A DNA stretch of 34,858 nucleotides from a candidate division WS1 bacterium (GCA_012518355.1 JAAYSP010000196.1:1-34858); one strand, 5' to 3'. Shown: positions 15,456-24,266, counted from the stretch's first letter. Notes: generated by a model from the sequence alone, not told the origin. A program made the numbers and translations.

Positions 15456-16427
15456 TCACTGCTCCTGTTGCCCGTGGGCAGCGCCCAGATATATGTAGCG
15501 GTCAAACAGTCGTTGGTACTCCGACCACCGGTTTCCTGAGCTTGTTCCGTGTTCGATTACCTGACGGAAATACTGCACGTGTGCATCAAGGTTGTCGGCA
15601 TAGTGCAGTGCGCAGGCTTCAGCGGTCATGGGCACGATCGGAGCGCCATACTCCTTCTGGCCATGATGACTTAGCAGCACATGACACAAGCGATCCGCGA
15701 GCTCGTCATCGAAGCCATCTATCTGGGCGATGGCAGCGGTCACCATGCGGTCAGTGTGGACTATGTGGCCGATAAGCCGACCGGTGTCGGTATACTCGAT
15801 TGAGGTGTGCGCCGACAGCTCCCGCAGTTTCCCGATATCGTGCAGCAGCGCGGCGGTTATCAGCAGATCTTCATCGAGCTCGGGATGGCACTGGCAGACC
15901 GTTAGCAGGATGTGGGCCACCGCCACAGTGTGCTCCAGCAGGCCACCAATGTGCGAGTGGTGTAGCGCCTTGGCGCCCGGAGCGTGAGCGAACTCATCTA
16001 GGAGTTGCGGGTCAGAAAAGAAGTGTTCGAGCACGGTGCGCAGATACGGCTGCCTGACCCGCTGGACAAGATCAGTCAACTGCTGGCGCATTTCCCCGAT
16101 GTCACGTTTGCTTGAAGGCAGAAAATCGGCGGCGGAAAACTCGCCTGGGTGGCATGGACGCACTCCCTCTATGATCACCTGCAGAGTGCCCATGTACTCG
16201 TCCACCCGCCCGAAGACCATGACCACATCGCCGACATCGAACTGGTCGGCCACCTGCTCGGCGTTGTCCCAGAGCCTGCCCGGGACACTGCCTGTCGGGT
16301 CGCTGAGGGTCACGGCCAGGTAGTTGCCCGGCTTGTTGCGAAAACTGACCAAAGCCTTGCGACTGACCAGAAAAGGGGCTTCCACCCTGTCACTTGTTCT
16401 GAGTTGTGTCACTGTCTGTTTATCCAT
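15456..16427 (-). CDS. yhaM: YhaM-type 3'-5' exoribonuclease (OB fold plus HD domain)
   Basis: A 323-aa cytoplasmic nuclease, close to the 314 aa of Bacillus YhaM. Residues about 15-95 form an OB-type nucleic-acid-binding domain (VEAPFLVSRKALVSFRNKPG, YLAVTLSDPTGSVPGRLWD, VVMVFGRVDEYMGTLQVII). Residues about 155-300 are an HD domain: HHSHIGGLLEHTVAVA, LLHDIGK (His196-Asp197), LSHHG (254-255) and YADNLD (Asp278), the metal ligands. The family trims RNA, and DNA, from the 3' end. ATG at 16427 follows AGGAGA at 6-7 nt. The gene starts 9 nt after the polynucleotide-kinase stop, so the two are surely co-transcribed and probably co-translated, giving a 5'-end and a 3'-end RNA enzyme in one operon. 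The ECF sigma gene follows 49 nt later. Confidence 0.93.
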   Translation of the reverse strand: MDKQTVTQLRTSDRVEAPFLVSRKALVSFRNKPGNYLAVTLSDPTGSVPGRLWDNAEQVADQFDVGDVVMVFGRVDEYMGTLQVIIEGVRPCHPGEFSAADFLPSSKRDIGEMRQQLTDLVQRVRQPYLRTVLEHFFSDPQLLDEFAHAPGAKALHHSHIGGLLEHTVAVAHILLTVCQCHPELDEDLLITAALLHDIGKLRELSAHTSIEYTDTGRLIGHIVHTDRMVTAAIAQIDGFDDELADRLCHVLLSHHGQKEYGAPIVPMTAEACALHYADNLDAHVQYFRQVIEHGTSSGNRWSEYQRLFDRYIYLGAAHGQQEQ

Positions 16428-16436
16428 CGCGCTCTC

Positions 16437-17315
16437 CTAACACGTCTCCAGGTCCAACTGCTCGCCGGCGGTAGTCAGGGCCATGGCGCCGAAGATGATG
16501 CCCGCTGCGCTCTCGGCAGCCGGATGAGTGTGTACCAGCAAGCGTCGGTTCCTCACATCCAGTGCCTGCAGCAGGCCCAGGCAAATCAGGCGGCGCGCCG
16601 TATCCACAAAGCCCAGCAAAAGCCCATCAGGAAGCTGATTTGCTGCACTGGAATTGCCGCGCACCAGCGCCTTGTCGGCCACTGTCACCCAGCGTGTCTG
16701 AGCACCGGCAAGCGCCTGGGCGAAAAGCCTGCTGCGATGCTCACGGCGTGCAGCTGCAGATTTGGTTCGTATCACATCCACCGTACTCAGTCGCGTGATG
16801 TGAGCTGCCGGGAAGTTTTGCCAGCATTTCAGCAGTCGCTGGATAGGCCTGTCATCCCCGATCACCACTACATTCACGGGGGCCAGCATCTCAACCTTGG
16901 CCGCCTTGAGTGCTACCGCTTCATGGCCGGCTACAAATCCGGTGGTGTCCACTACGGTATATTTGGCCCCACTATTTTCGCTATCGCGCACCGCTCGCAA
17001 CAGCCCGCTCAGCACGGCGGCAGGGCGACCCGCGGGACTGACATCGCCCACGAAGTAGGAGTGGATTACACCGGCATCTACCAACCGCCATCCTATCGTC
17101 GCCGGAGGACCGACCTGTGACTGTCCCACATCGGCATCCACCCATGCGATGGTGCCAGTCCTGGCCAGTTGCTCCGTCAGCCAGCGGGTCAGAGTGGTCT
17201 TACCGGTGTCCCCAGAGCCGATGATTATGATGCGGCCCCCGGCACCTTTTAGCTGCTCCAGAAGCCGAAGCCACTCGTCTGAGGCTTGAGTTGTCCGATC
17301 GCCGTCATCTGCTAT
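16437..17315 (-). CDS. Clp1/Grc3-like polynucleotide 5'-hydroxyl kinase with apparent ATA start
   Basis: A P-loop protein of about 292 aa. Walker A is GSGDTGKT (about residues 33-40), followed by the Clp1/NOL9-Grc3 hallmark VDADVGQSQVGPPATIGW (about 59-76), and by YTVVDTTGFV (Walker B-like). These identify a polynucleotide 5'-kinase that would phosphorylate 5'-OH RNA (or DNA) ends. The in-frame codons between a TAA at 17324-17322 and the P-loop contain no ATG, GTG or TTG. The best start is ATA at 17315, which has GGAGG 9 nt upstream (17329-17325). A GTG at 17141 would remove the P-loop. Gene order is kinase, then yhaM 9 nt later. A base error or loss of a true start upstream is the alternative; the frame upstream of the TAA is also open (to 17552). 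Confidence 0.85.
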   Translation of the reverse strand: MADDGDRTTQASDEWLRLLEQLKGAGGRIIIIGSGDTGKTTLTRWLTEQLARTGTIAWVDADVGQSQVGPPATIGWRLVDAGVIHSYFVGDVSPAGRPAAVLSGLLRAVRDSENSGAKYTVVDTTGFVAGHEAVALKAAKVEMLAPVNVVVIGDDRPIQRLLKCWQNFPAAHITRLSTVDVIRTKSAAARREHRSRLFAQALAGAQTRWVTVADKALVRGNSSAANQLPDGLLLGFVDTARRLICLGLLQALDVRNRRLLVHTHPAAESAAGIIFGAMALTTAGEQLDLETC

Positions 17316-17472
17316 GGCGACTTACCTCCGCCACTGCCCGATCGGCACGGTGATACGCATGAGCAGCGACTTCAGGAACTGCGTTACTGCACAAGAGCGT
17401 CTCCCCGATATGGACTGCACCATGCACCATGTGCCAGGGCGCGCGCTGGTCGGCTCCCCTTCGTGCATGAAG

Positions 17473-19908
17473 TCACCCGGCACTTGACTGACCCTTATTT
17501 TCATTTCGCTCAGGTTTGGCGAAGTCACGCATCTTGTCTGCCATCTGTTCAAGACGTGTCTCGGCGAGGGCGTTGATACTGTTTTTCGGATAGCGCCCGG
17601 TCTTGCCCCGCTTGCCCGCCTTCACGCCAGTCAGAAGTTCGATGCCTTCGTCTATGGTCTTGACCGCCCAGACATGAAACTGTCCGCTCTCGACAGCCTC
17701 GACTACCTCATCGTTGAGCATCAGATGACGCATGTTGGTCTCAGGGATCATCACTCCCTGTTCACCGGTCAGACCGATGGCCTTGCATACGGCAAAATAG
17801 CCTTCTATCTTGTCGTTGACGCCACCGATGGCCTGAATCTCGCCCTTCTGGTTCACCGATCCGGTCACAGCGATGCCCTGCTTTATCGGCACATCGGCCA
17901 GGCTCGACAGCAGCGCATACAGTTCGGTGGAGGAAGCCGAGTCGCCATCAATTCCCTCGTAAGCCTGCTCGAACGATATGGTAGCACTCACCGACAGGGG
18001 GCGCTCCTGACCATAACGGTTGCTCAGGAAGCCTGCGATGGTGAGCAGTCCCTTGTCGTGTATTCGGCCGGTCAGCTTGACTTCGCGGTCAATGTTGACC
18101 ACCCCGGAACGGCCTAGATATGTCAGACACGTGATGCGGCTGGGCTTGCCGAGGCTGTAGTCGCCAAGCTGAAGCACGGCGATCCCGTTTATCTGCCCGA
18201 CAATCTCTCCGTCCACATCTACCATGATGGTGCCGTCTTTTATCATCTCGACGATACGCTCTTCGATGCGGCTTGATCGCCACGTGTGCTGGTCGAGGGC
18301 ATGCTGGACATCATCGGCGCTGACCAGTTTTCGCTTGCGCCTGGACGCCCAGTATGCAGCCTCCCGCACAGTGTTGGACACTGCAGAGATATTCAGGCTC
18401 AGCTTGCCACGATCTCCGGTCAGCCGACTGGCATGCTCGATGACTCTGGCCACCGCTTCTGCGGAAAAGTGAGGCAGCTCTTCTTTCCGACAGATCTGCC
18501 CAATTAGCGCGGCGAATTGGCGGCTAGTGGCGGCAGTGCGGGCAATCTGATTGTCGAAATCGGCCTTGACCTTGAAAAGCTTGCGGAAGTCTTCGTCATA
18601 CTCGTACAAGAGATAGTACAGCAGCGGGCTGCCGATGAGTACCACCCGGACGTTCAGAGGCACCGGTTCTGGCTCCAAACTGACGGTGGAGACAAAGCGG
18701 TACTGGTCACGCAGCGATTCGATGCGTACCTGGCGGTTTTTCAGTGCACGCTTGAGCGCCTCCCAGGCAAACGGGCGCATCAGCAACTGATGGGCCTCAA
18801 GTACGAGGTAGCCACCGTTAGCCTTGTGCAGTGCACCAGCCTTGATCATGGTGAAGTCGGTCACCAGCGCCCCCATCTGCGTCTGATACTCGACCTCACC
18901 GGTGAGCGCTTCGATGGTCGGATTTGACTCGAAAACCACAGGTGCGCCGCGGGCTTCTCCCTTGCTGATGAGCACGTTGACCCGATAGCGGTCCATCAGA
19001 GGCATCACACCGCCAGTAGGGCCGCTGGGGCCCATCGCGCGCGTATGCTCGTCTCCGTCCTCGGCAGCCTGCCTGGCCACACCGATGTTGTCAAGCAGAT
19101 CCTCCTGGATGGCCTCCAGGTGCTCCACTACCAGCGGGTGGTCGCGATGGCGCTTGCGGATGTCTTCAAGCAGAGGCTCGATCACATTTCGCGCCACTTC
19201 CCGGTCAAGCTCCTGGACCAACTGACGGGTCTGGCGCTCCTCACGCTGTCCGCGACGCATGATTTCGGCAAGTTTGTTCTGCAACTCCTGCCGCTTGCGC
19301 TCCAGCTCCTCCCTCTGCTCCTCAGGCAATTCGCGATACTGTTGGGGGTCCATGACTTCGCCGTCGCTTGCCGGTGCGATTATCAGCCCGGCCGGTGAGC
19401 GTCCGAGGGTCAGCCCCGCAGCCTCAACCTCTCTCTCAAACTCCTGCAGTTCGCGGTTCCGCTCTTCACGGAAGCTACGTACGATGTCATCGCGCTTGTC
19501 TATGTACTCTTCGCTCTCGAAGGCAGACAGTATCTGGCTGCCCAGTTCGACTATGACTTTTTCCATGTCGGCCTGCCACTTGGAGGCTTCACCAGCCGGA
19601 AGGCTGATCGCCTTGGGCAGTCGCGGCGAGGCAAAGTTGTAGACATAGCACCAGTCATCCGGCACAGGTTCGCGAATGGTACGCTTTTCCAGTAGCTCTC
19701 GACTCACGGCCGAACGGCCAGTGCCCACCTGTCCCATGACATATACGTTGTAGCCATCGCTTTTGATGTTGGCAGCGAAGTCCACTGCGTCAACGGCGCG
19801 ATGCTGGCCGATGGGCCCCGGTGGGTCAGTCAACTCGCTGGTGTCTGCAAATCTCAGTACGCTTACATCGCATCTGTTGCGCAGGTGTCTGGGCGTTAAT
19901 TTGCGCAT
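17473..19908 (-). CDS. LonB/LonC-type (YcbZ-like) ATP-dependent or Lon-like protease
   Basis: About 811 aa. Order: an AAA_32-type N-terminal region with LTPRHLRNRCDVSVLRF and the nucleotide-loop GQVGTGRSAVSRELL (about 60-75). Then comes a long charged coiled-coil insert (about 140-260), an AAA segment (NGGYLVLEAHQLLMRPFAWE, VVLIGSPLLYYLL) and a Lon protease domain (about 570-770). The catalytic Ser lies in IDGDSASSTELYALLSSLAD (near 657) and the Lys in GGVNDKIEGYFAVCKAIGLT (near 700). The Walker Lys is Arg (GTGRS), as is usual for this branch of Lon-like proteases. Likely cytoplasmic, degrading damaged or regulatory proteins. Start is ambiguous: ATG 19908 (AAGGA 10 nt upstream) or TTG 19917 (AGGA 6 nt upstream); I prefer ATG. 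A 157-nt gap separates it from the kinase gene. Confidence 0.92.
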   Translation of the reverse strand: MRKLTPRHLRNRCDVSVLRFADTSELTDPPGPIGQHRAVDAVDFAANIKSDGYNVYVMGQVGTGRSAVSRELLEKRTIREPVPDDWCYVYNFASPRLPKAISLPAGEASKWQADMEKVIVELGSQILSAFESEEYIDKRDDIVRSFREERNRELQEFEREVEAAGLTLGRSPAGLIIAPASDGEVMDPQQYRELPEEQREELERKRQELQNKLAEIMRRGQREERQTRQLVQELDREVARNVIEPLLEDIRKRHRDHPLVVEHLEAIQEDLLDNIGVARQAAEDGDEHTRAMGPSGPTGGVMPLMDRYRVNVLISKGEARGAPVVFESNPTIEALTGEVEYQTQMGALVTDFTMIKAGALHKANGGYLVLEAHQLLMRPFAWEALKRALKNRQVRIESLRDQYRFVSTVSLEPEPVPLNVRVVLIGSPLLYYLLYEYDEDFRKLFKVKADFDNQIARTAATSRQFAALIGQICRKEELPHFSAEAVARVIEHASRLTGDRGKLSLNISAVSNTVREAAYWASRRKRKLVSADDVQHALDQHTWRSSRIEERIVEMIKDGTIMVDVDGEIVGQINGIAVLQLGDYSLGKPSRITCLTYLGRSGVVNIDREVKLTGRIHDKGLLTIAGFLSNRYGQERPLSVSATISFEQAYEGIDGDSASSTELYALLSSLADVPIKQGIAVTGSVNQKGEIQAIGGVNDKIEGYFAVCKAIGLTGEQGVMIPETNMRHLMLNDEVVEAVESGQFHVWAVKTIDEGIELLTGVKAGKRGKTGRYPKNSINALAETRLEQMADKMRDFAKPERNENKGQSSAG

Positions 19909-20194
19909 ATCAGCCAAATCCTTTCCTGCAGAGTCTGCTCATGCGGCAGGAATGTGCTGGAATCAGCAACATGTACCCGACTATATTCCGCACTCGACGG
20001 CCTGTGACCTGCTATCGCCCGGCAGGTATACGATTGTAGCAGGCGGAAATGCATTGCTAGAGAAGCAACTGTCTCTCCTTTTGCCCGACAATTCCCGCTC
20101 CTTCGACGCCCGGAGAGCTTGCGGGATGCGAGAGAGACAGATAGCCGGATAGCGACCACCTGAGGCGCAGCTCTACTCAGAGGATGCTCGACTC
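19909..20194. other. Divergent intergenic region between the Lon-like and EamA genes
   Basis: No gene is seen in these 286 nt. It must hold promoters for both flanking genes. The only plausible element I find is an extended -10 on the minus strand; there is no clear -35 on either strand and no obvious operator. Confidence 0.5.
20033..20041 (-). promoter_or_regulatory. Possible extended -10 element for the Lon-like protease gene
   Basis: On the minus strand TGCTACAAT is an extended -10 (TG-N-TACAAT, one base off TATAAT). It would start transcription about 118 nt before the ATG. No good -35 box is seen, which extended -10 promoters can do without. Confidence 0.35.
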
Positions 20195-21049
20195 ATGCAA
20201 CAGTACGGCTTGATCCTGCTGGCTGCGACAATCGTGGCCAACACCTCGTATGCGCTCATCCTGCGAGCAGCTCAGAAACGCGGGGCCAATGAAATCGCGG
20301 TGGGGCTGGTCAACTACCTGTTTGCCTCAGGCCTGTACCTGACCATCGGTCTGCTGACCCTCCCCGTGGGCAGCCTCACAGCACTCGGATATGGCGCCAT
20401 CGCAGGCACCTCGAACGTCGCCATCTTCCTGCTGCTACTTGCAGCGATGACGATCCGGGGTGTGGCTATCTCGGTGGCAGTGGTACGCCTGGCAGTAGTG
20501 GTGCCGATGACCGCGGCGATACTGGTGTGGGGCGAAGTGCCCGACTCTCTGCAAATCTGGGGCATCGCTCTCGCACTGCTGGCCCTGCCCATGCTGAGTC
20601 TGGACAGGGGCGTGAACCATCAGCCGTTGACCTCCCGGAGGCTGGCGATCCTGGTAGGGCTGTTCATGGCCAACGGCATCACCCTGCTGATGCTGAAGGC
20701 ATTTCAGACCACCGGCTATGGCGCAGCCCGCCCCATCTATCTTGGCACCATGTTTTTCGTCGGCGCAGTGATCTGCGGGTTAGTCTGGGCGCGCAATCCT
20801 CAGCCCTGGCACGGTACACTGGAGATCAAGTGGGGCCTGCTGCTGGGGGCCTCCAACGCGATCATCAACATCCTCATACTGGCAACTCTAGATGTGCTGC
20901 TGGCGTCGGTGATGTTCCCCATCCTCGCAGCGGTCGGACTTGCACTGACCACGACATTCGCTGCGGTGGTGTGGCGCGAGATCCCCGGCCGGCTCGGTTG
21001 GGCAGGCATCGGTCTGGCGGTGCTGGCAGTGGTGCTGGCCAACATGTAG
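20195..21049 (+). CDS. EamA/DMT-superfamily transporter
   Basis: A 284-aa integral membrane protein with about 10 hydrophobic segments in two similar halves, the EamA/drug-metabolite-transporter layout (first half to about residue 140, MLSLDRGV loop, second half after about 150). Segments visible include ILLAATIVANTSYALILRAA, LVNYLFASGLYLTIGLLTLP, GVAISVAVVRLAVVVPMTAA and VMFPILAAVGLALTTTFAAV. It is likely to move a small metabolite across the inner membrane; the substrate is unknown. Both halves end with a helix similar to IGLAVLAVVLANM, where many EamA proteins end. The ATG at 20195 follows AGAGGA at about 10 nt. It precedes mnmE by 59 nt on the same strand, but the two have no obvious functional link. 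Confidence 0.88.
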   Translation: MQQYGLILLAATIVANTSYALILRAAQKRGANEIAVGLVNYLFASGLYLTIGLLTLPVGSLTALGYGAIAGTSNVAIFLLLLAAMTIRGVAISVAVVRLAVVVPMTAAILVWGEVPDSLQIWGIALALLALPMLSLDRGVNHQPLTSRRLAILVGLFMANGITLLMLKAFQTTGYGAARPIYLGTMFFVGAVICGLVWARNPQPWHGTLEIKWGLLLGASNAIINILILATLDVLLASVMFPILAAVGLALTTTFAAVVWREIPGRLGWAGIGLAVLAVVLANM

Positions 21050-21108
21050 CCTGAGACTAACCCATAGCGACTTGCCAAACGTAACGGGAAACGGCAAAAT
21101 AGTAGCAT

Positions 21109-22494
21109 ATGGACATCACACGTTTTGAAGACACAATCGCAGCGGTCTCAACTCCGCCCGGTCGCAGCGGCATCGGCATCGTGCGGCTCAGCGGGCCGTC
21201 TGCGCTGCAGATTGCGGCTGACGTTTTCCGCCCTGCCAACCCGCGACGCAACCCCCTGACCCAGCCCACCTATACCCTATCCTACGGCCACGTTCTGGAC
21301 GATGAGCTGATCGTGGATGAGGTACTGCTGACCGTGATGCGCGCACCGAGCAGCTATACCACCCAGGACGTGGTGGAGATCAACTGCCACGGAGGCATAG
21401 TGGCGGTGCGCCGCACGCTAGAGTTGGTTCTGCACAGAGGGGCCCGCCTGGCAGATCCCGGAGAGTTCACCAAGCGGGCATATTACTTCGGCCGAATTGA
21501 TCTGGCGCAGGCTGAAGCGGTGGCAGATGTCATCAACGCCCAGACCGAACACAGCCGCCGGGCCGCGATGGCCCAACTGAGCGGGCATCTATCGGAGGCG
21601 GTCAACGGCCTGCGCGAGGGCATCCTGTCGCTGCTTGCGCGCATGGAGGCCGCGGTTGATTTTTTCGAGGAAGGGCTAGAGCTTCCCGATCATGAGCAGA
21701 CGGCCACGGCCATATCCGACCTGCGAGAGCAAGTGGCAGACCTGCTTGGCACCGCTGAGCAGGGACGATTGCTGCGTGATGGGCTTCAGGTAGCGATAGT
21801 GGGCCGACCGAACGTGGGCAAATCCAGTCTCCTGAACGCACTGTTGCGGTCAGACCGCGCGATTGTCACTCCTATCCCCGGCACTACCCGCGATGTCATC
21901 GAAGACAGCCGCAACATAGCCGGGATACCTGTGCGTCTGCTGGACACGGCCGGGATGCGATCAACCGACAGTGTCGTGGAAGCTGAGGGGGTTCGACGCA
22001 GTGAGCAGGCTATGGCAGATGCAGATCTGGTGCTGCTGGTGATAGATACCTCGGAAGCGCTGACGACACGAGACGAGGAACTGCTCAGGGATGCCTTGCG
22101 GCGCACGATTGTCGTCATGAACAAGGAGGACTTGCCGGCTTGCGTGACTGCTGAAACAGTCACGACTCTCACTTCTGCGCCGCAGATATGGATATCGGCA
22201 CGCGATGGAACTCACCTGCAGGACCTCGAGCAAGCCATCAGTGACACGGTGTGGGCAGGCGGCAGTGGCGATGTGACTGACACGATCGTGACCAACGTGC
22301 GTCACAAGACGGCCCTACAGCAAGCCGATGAGGCCCTGACACGAGCTGGGGATGCACTCGACTCGGGCTACAGCGAAGAGTTCATCGCTGCCGATTTGCG
22401 CGAGGCACTGGCCAGCCTCGACGAAATCGTGGGTAACTTCGTACCCGAGCAGATACTCGATCGCATCTTCGCCGAGTTTTGCATCGGCAAGTGA
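21109..22494 (+). CDS. mnmE: tRNA uridine-5-carboxymethylaminomethyl modification GTPase MnmE
   Basis: A 461-aa GTPase, normal MnmE length. With MnmG it builds the xm5U modification at wobble uridine 34 of certain tRNAs. N-terminal folate-binding domain at about 1-118 (DTIAAVSTPPGRSGIGIVRL, YTTQDVVEINCHGG, LADPGEFTKRAY). Helical domain follows with IDLAQAEAVADVI. The G domain, inserted at about 225-380, has G1 GRPNVGKSS (232-240), G2/G3 PGTTRDVIED and LDTAGMR (279-282), and G4 NKED (338-341). The C-terminus is FCIGK, the conserved Cys-containing end required for activity. Start is ATG 21109, with a poor purine-rich site upstream. Its mnmG partner is not in the window. Its stop is only 9 nt from the stop of the convergent propeller gene. 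Confidence 0.97.
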   Translation: MDITRFEDTIAAVSTPPGRSGIGIVRLSGPSALQIAADVFRPANPRRNPLTQPTYTLSYGHVLDDELIVDEVLLTVMRAPSSYTTQDVVEINCHGGIVAVRRTLELVLHRGARLADPGEFTKRAYYFGRIDLAQAEAVADVINAQTEHSRRAAMAQLSGHLSEAVNGLREGILSLLARMEAAVDFFEEGLELPDHEQTATAISDLREQVADLLGTAEQGRLLRDGLQVAIVGRPNVGKSSLLNALLRSDRAIVTPIPGTTRDVIEDSRNIAGIPVRLLDTAGMRSTDSVVEAEGVRRSEQAMADADLVLLVIDTSEALTTRDEELLRDALRRTIVVMNKEDLPACVTAETVTTLTSAPQIWISARDGTHLQDLEQAISDTVWAGGSGDVTDTIVTNVRHKTALQQADEALTRAGDALDSGYSEEFIAADLREALASLDEIVGNFVPEQILDRIFAEFCIGK

Positions 22495-22503
22495 GCCCTG
22501 ATT

Positions 22504-23712
22504 TCAGCGTTCGGCGAGGGCGCTCTGCGGCGTACCGAGCAGAGCGGTTGCGGCCGGTTTCAGGCAATACAGATTGCCATCACCGGCACCGACATAGACA
22601 CGCCCAGCCGCAATTGCCGGAGAGCTGTAGACTTTGCCACCCAGAGGTAGTCGCTGCAGAACCCGACCGCCACGTTTGTCCACAGTATAGAAGTGCGAGT
22701 CGTGCAGGCCAAACAGCAGATGATCCCCGCACAACGCAGGTGAGCTGTCTGCCACACCGCCTAGTCGCGCCTTCCATACCTCGGCTCCATCCTGAAGCCT
22801 GGCCGCAAACATCTCGGTGGACGACGTGTAGCCGCTCACTATGCTGTAGTACACCCTGCTGCCATCGGCGATCGGGGTGTGCAGCACCGAAGACTGCCCT
22901 TCTTTTGCCCACACCTGCCGACCTGTCGTCCGTTCGAGCACGACCAGATGTCTAATTCGAGGTACACGCAATGCAGACGGTGCCATGACACCGGCAATCA
23001 CGTGGTTCTCGGTCACCAGTGGGGCACTAACCACACCCCCGTCCATCTCGACTTCCCAAAGCTCCTGTCCGCTATCGGCGCGCCGCGCCCACAGCCTCCC
23101 CTCTTCATCTCCACAGTAGATGATCCCATCGCTGTCAGCAGCTGGACTGGCGCTAAACGGCCCTCCCTGGTGTTCCCAGACTACCGCACCGGTTGCCACC
23201 TGCAGACACTTGAAGCTGCCATCCAGCGAGCCGATGTAGGCTCTATCCTCCAACACCAGAGGCGAGGCCACTATTGGCCGCCAGGTACGCACTCGCCACA
23301 GCCGCTCCCCTGTATTGGCGTCGAAAGCATAGATGCATCGGTCAGCGGAACCAACGCATACCACGGCCCCATGCACCGCAGGTGATGAGACCACTGCACC
23401 GCCCGTACGGGCCTGCCAGAGCAATCTCCCATCCTCGGCCTGCAGACAGGACACGGTGCCATCATCGCTGCCCACATACACCTTCTCGCCCACCACCGCA
23501 GGCGAACAGTCTACGCTCAGGCCCAAACGCACGGTCCATGCCACCTGCAGCTCACCGCTCGTGAGAGCCTGCGCTAAACCGCTGCGTTTGATATCACCTC
23601 GGAGCATCGGCCAATCGGCCGCTGCAGTTCCGATATCAACTGCGAGCAAAAGCAGGACTGGTAGCCACACGACCGCACTACGGTTGCGCACACGACATAC
23701 AGGAGCTTTCAA
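22504..23712 (-). CDS. Exported PQQ-like beta-propeller repeat protein
   Basis: A 402-aa protein with an N-terminal signal peptide (RSAVVWLPVLLLLAVDIGTA, cleaved near AAA-DW) and then about seven beta-propeller blades of the PQQ/YncE type. Each blade repeats the pattern SSPAV-x-G-x-VYVGS-DG-x-x-CL-x-A-x-DG-x-LLW; examples are DCSPAVVGEKVYVGSDDGTV, VSSPAVHGAVVCVGSADRCI and YSSPAIAAGRVYVGAGDGNL. The DWPMLRGD opening is typical of outer-surface or periplasmic members. No quinone-binding catalytic residues can be assigned, so it is best seen as a binding or scaffold protein. The TTG at 23712 follows GGAGG by 7 nt (GGAGGATGCGGT-TTG), which is better than the GTG at 23754 inside an upstream terminator-like hairpin. 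Convergent with mnmE. Confidence 0.87.
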   Translation of the reverse strand: MKAPVCRVRNRSAVVWLPVLLLLAVDIGTAAADWPMLRGDIKRSGLAQALTSGELQVAWTVRLGLSVDCSPAVVGEKVYVGSDDGTVSCLQAEDGRLLWQARTGGAVVSSPAVHGAVVCVGSADRCIYAFDANTGERLWRVRTWRPIVASPLVLEDRAYIGSLDGSFKCLQVATGAVVWEHQGGPFSASPAADSDGIIYCGDEEGRLWARRADSGQELWEVEMDGGVVSAPLVTENHVIAGVMAPSALRVPRIRHLVVLERTTGRQVWAKEGQSSVLHTPIADGSRVYYSIVSGYTSSTEMFAARLQDGAEVWKARLGGVADSSPALCGDHLLFGLHDSHFYTVDKRGGRVLQRLPLGGKVYSSPAIAAGRVYVGAGDGNLYCLKPAATALLGTPQSALAER

Positions 23713-23735
23713 ACCGCATCCTCCGAATTGAGAAA

Positions 23736-23762
23736 CGCCGCCCGCAGTTGGCACGGGCGGCG
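23736..23762 (-). terminator. Terminator-like GC-rich hairpin after the lipoprotein gene
   Basis: CGCCGCCCG (23736-23744) and CGGGCGGCG (23754-23762) form a perfect 9-bp stem with a 9-nt loop. On the minus strand it is followed by TTTCTC, a weak T-run. It lies between the lipoprotein stop (23797) and the propeller gene start (23712) and would separate their transcripts. Confidence 0.65.
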
Positions 23763-23796
23763 CATATGGACGGTGAGTGAGACTGCCGAAACGTGC

Positions 23797-24231
23797 CTAC
23801 AGGGATGGCACGTCGGGTGGGAGCTCGCCAGCGGCAATTAGCATGACTGGAGCCGGCAGGTTGGTAGTCTGCCCGGCAATTATGTCCACGTACACTGGCT
23901 TGGAGCTTGGTACGGTGAGCCAGCCCTGAGGAGTGAACTTGACAAGCCGCCCCTGGCCCGCGTGCACACCAGTAATCTGAAAATTGCCGTTAGCGTCGGT
24001 TTGCGTACTTTTCTCGACCATCTGCGGTCGGCCATTTACGGTAACCGTGTACTGAACTGTAACCGTAACTCCTCCTAGAGGCTGATCGGTATTGAAATAC
24101 ATTACCTTACCAGCCACTGAACCGGTGCCTGCCGGAGGCGAAGCAGCTCCGCCTCCACCGCTGCAGCCGGCAATGAGACTGATTAGCAGGCAAGTTCCTC
24201 CAATTGCGGCCCACAGGGCGATCTTGCGCAT
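23797..24231 (-). CDS. Small lipoprotein with a Carboxypeptidase regulatory-like domain
   Basis: A 144-aa protein. The start MRKIALWAAIGGTCLLISLI is a signal peptide ending in LIAGC, a good lipobox with Cys at about 24. A short Ser/Gly/Pro linker is followed by a beta-sandwich of the CarboxypepD_reg type (about 38-115: GSVAGKVMYFNTDQPLGGVT, STQTDANGNFQITGVHAGQG). The rest is PVYVDIIAGQ, AAGELPPDVPSL. The domain is the same type as the three present in each giant protein upstream, which suggests a common surface-assembly role. ATG 24231 follows AGGAGTG by about 8 nt. It lies 69 nt after the giant protein gene on the same strand, so the genes may be co-transcribed. The catalytic function, if any, is unknown. 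Confidence 0.85.
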   Translation of the reverse strand: MRKIALWAAIGGTCLLISLIAGCSGGGGAASPPAGTGSVAGKVMYFNTDQPLGGVTVTVQYTVTVNGRPQMVEKSTQTDANGNFQITGVHAGQGRLVKFTPQGWLTVPSSKPVYVDIIAGQTTNLPAPVMLIAAGELPPDVPSL

Positions 24232-24266
24232 AGTCAATTCACTCCTACATTTCATCAGTACTAGAC

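Noticed and set aside
17322..17552. 76-codon frame between the Lon-like gene and the kinase as an independent small gene
   Set aside because: Mostly overlaps the protease 3' end, has a weak ribosome binding site and no recognisable motif. I report it only as part of the kinase start question.
17473..19908. Walker A with Arg instead of Lys (GTGRS) as a broken ATPase
   Set aside because: This substitution is usual in the AAA_32/LonB-LonC-like family, so it is not a sign of decay.
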